From contig FR892200.1 in assembly GCA_000433115.1 (NCBI GenBank), positions 27,173 through 41,824 on the forward strand: a stretch of 14,652 nt of DNA, in the 5' to 3' direction. The notes below the pieces were generated by a model. The model ran no database searches. It saw only the letters and a list, made by a program, of their open reading frames with translations, and was not told the DNA's origin. Shown here piece by piece: positions 13,615 to 14,652 of this stretch. A program made the translations under genes and the position numbers. The stretch is from Ruminococcus sp. CAG:382 (GTDB taxonomy: Bacteria > Bacillota > Clostridia > Oscillospirales > CAG-382). Numbering within the stretch: position 1 is the stretch's first letter; each line of letters begins with the position of its first letter.

Positions 13615-14652
13615 ATGAAAGTTTCATTAAACTGGATAAAAGACTACGCCGATATAAACGTAAGCACCCGCGACTATACCGAAGCCATGACCATGAGCGG
13701 GACAAAAGTCGAAGGCTATGAAAAACTGGGGGAAGATATTCAGAACGTCGTTGTCGGCAGGATTCTTTCAACGGAAAAACACCCGGATTCCGACCACCTC
13801 ATCATATGCCAGCTCGATGTCGGTGAAGGAAAGCCGCTTCAGATCGTCACCGGTGCTCAGAACGTAAAGGCAGGCGACCTTGTCCCTGTATGCAAGAACG
13901 GCGCACTTCTGCCCGGCGGAAAGACAATAAAAACCGGAAAGCTCCGCAGTGTGCTTTCCGAAGGTATGCTCTGTTCTCTCGGCGAACTGGGTCTCGACAA
14001 ACACGATTTCCCGTATGCAATAGAAGACGGCATATTCATTCTTGAAGAAGACTGCAAGCCCGGTGACGACATAAAAGACGTATGTATGCTTGACGACACA
14101 ATCGTCGATTTTGAGCTTACCTTCAATCGTCCCGATTGCCTTGCGTTCACCGCGATAGCACGCGAAAGCGCCGCAGCTCTGAACGAAAAATTCAAATATA
14201 CCGAGCCCGTATGCCCGAAGGGCGACGGAAAAGATGACATCTCCGATTATCTTTCCGTCAGAGTCGACGATCCGACGCTTTGCCCCAGATACTGCGCAAA
14301 AGCAGTCAAAAACGTAAAGATCGCTCCCTCTCCGCTCTGGCTGAGAGCCCGTCTCAGAGCCTGCGGAGTCAGACCTATAAACAACATCGTCGACATCACA
14401 AATTATGTCATGCTTGAATACGGTCAGCCGATGCATTCGTTTGACTATGACTTTATAAAGAGCAAAAGCATCATTGTTCGCCGTGCCGCAGAAAATGAAT
14501 CGATAATCACCCTTGACGGAAACGAGCACAAGCTCGATTCATCGATGCTAGTCATCGCAGACGGTGAAAAGCCCATTGCGCTTGCCGGAGTTATGGGCGG
14601 CGAAAACAGCGAAATCAACGATGCAACCACAACGGTAATCTTTGAAAGCGCC
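13615..14652 (+). CDS. pheT: Phenylalanyl-tRNA synthetase beta subunit, N-terminal 346 residues (cut by right window edge)
   Basis: PheT is the tRNA-binding and editing subunit partnering PheS. The visible N-terminus MKVSLNWIKDYADINV is typical. Residues about 40-150 form the OB-fold tRNA-binding domain (VVVGRILSTEKHPDSDHLIICQLDVG, then IVTGAQNVKAGDLVPV and LRSVLSEGMLCS). After DFELTFNRPDCLAF the B3/B4 editing region begins (RYCAKAVKNV, then RLRACGVRPINNIVDITNYV at 247-266, LEYGQPMHSFDYD and IALAGVMGGENSEI). A full-length protein is about 800 residues, so over half lies beyond the window. It starts 33 bp after pheS; AAAGGA is 12 nt before the ATG, a rather long spacing. Identity is secure. 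Confidence 0.97.
   Translation, partial: MKVSLNWIKDYADINVSTRDYTEAMTMSGTKVEGYEKLGEDIQNVVVGRILSTEKHPDSDHLIICQLDVGEGKPLQIVTGAQNVKAGDLVPVCKNGALLPGGKTIKTGKLRSVLSEGMLCSLGELGLDKHDFPYAIEDGIFILEEDCKPGDDIKDVCMLDDTIVDFELTFNRPDCLAFTAIARESAAALNEKFKYTEPVCPKGDGKDDISDYLSVRVDDPTLCPRYCAKAVKNVKIAPSPLWLRARLRACGVRPINNIVDITNYVMLEYGQPMHSFDYDFIKSKSIIVRRAAENESIITLDGNEHKLDSSMLVIADGEKPIALAGVMGGENSEINDATTTVIFESA

Noticed and set aside
13768..14529. Minus-strand open frame (253 codons) opposite pheT
   Set aside because: It is a shadow of the unmistakable PheT reading frame with no family resemblance.

Overview
The window is dense, almost entirely coding chromosome from a bacterium of the Bacillota, most likely class Clostridia. 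A finer placement near the Ruminococcaceae/Oscillospiraceae is a guess. The evidence is RemA, a dnaG-rpoD pair, a yicC-remA-gmk-rpoZ-priA-def-fmt gene order like the one known in Bacillus/Clostridium, strong GGAGG ribosome binding sites, a PheS with a four-cysteine insert, and a DUF5685-like protein. No mobile elements, RNA genes, CRISPR arrays or convincing terminators are visible.

Layout: two operons diverge from one 223-bp spacer (7696-7918). Leftward, on the minus strand, the order is DUF5685-like protein, a J-domain/TPR/Cys-cluster/membrane protein, yicC, remA, gmk, rpoZ, priA, def and fmt (cut by the left edge). Gaps are 50 bp or less, and three junctions overlap (ATGA, an 8-base ATGACTGA, and TTGA). 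A good extended -10 promoter (about 7732-7760) precedes the DUF5685-like gene. Rightward, on the plus strand, the order is dgt, dnaG, rpoD, mtnN, pheS and pheT (cut by the right edge), again tightly packed.

Most genes are core functions: RNA quality control (YicC), a DNA-binding regulator (RemA), GMP phosphorylation (Gmk), RNA polymerase omega and the primary sigma factor, replication priming and restart (DnaG, PriA), removal and addition of the N-formyl group (Def, Fmt), dNTP hydrolysis (Dgt), recycling of SAM by-products (MtnN) and tRNA-Phe charging (PheST). Two genes do not fit this pattern and are the most interesting content. They are the translationally coupled pair at the head of the leftward operon: a DUF5685-like protein with a CxxC motif and two Asp-rich motifs, and a 393-residue protein that joins a J-domain, a TPR-like helical region, an eight-cysteine cluster and a multi-pass membrane domain. 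Their function is unknown.

Start sites were revised from the longest open frames where ribosome binding sites and family alignment required it: rpoZ, gmk, dgt, mtnN and pheS are shortened, and TTG starts are used for fmt and the DUF5685-like gene. The coaBC gene found between rpoZ and priA in Bacillus is missing here.
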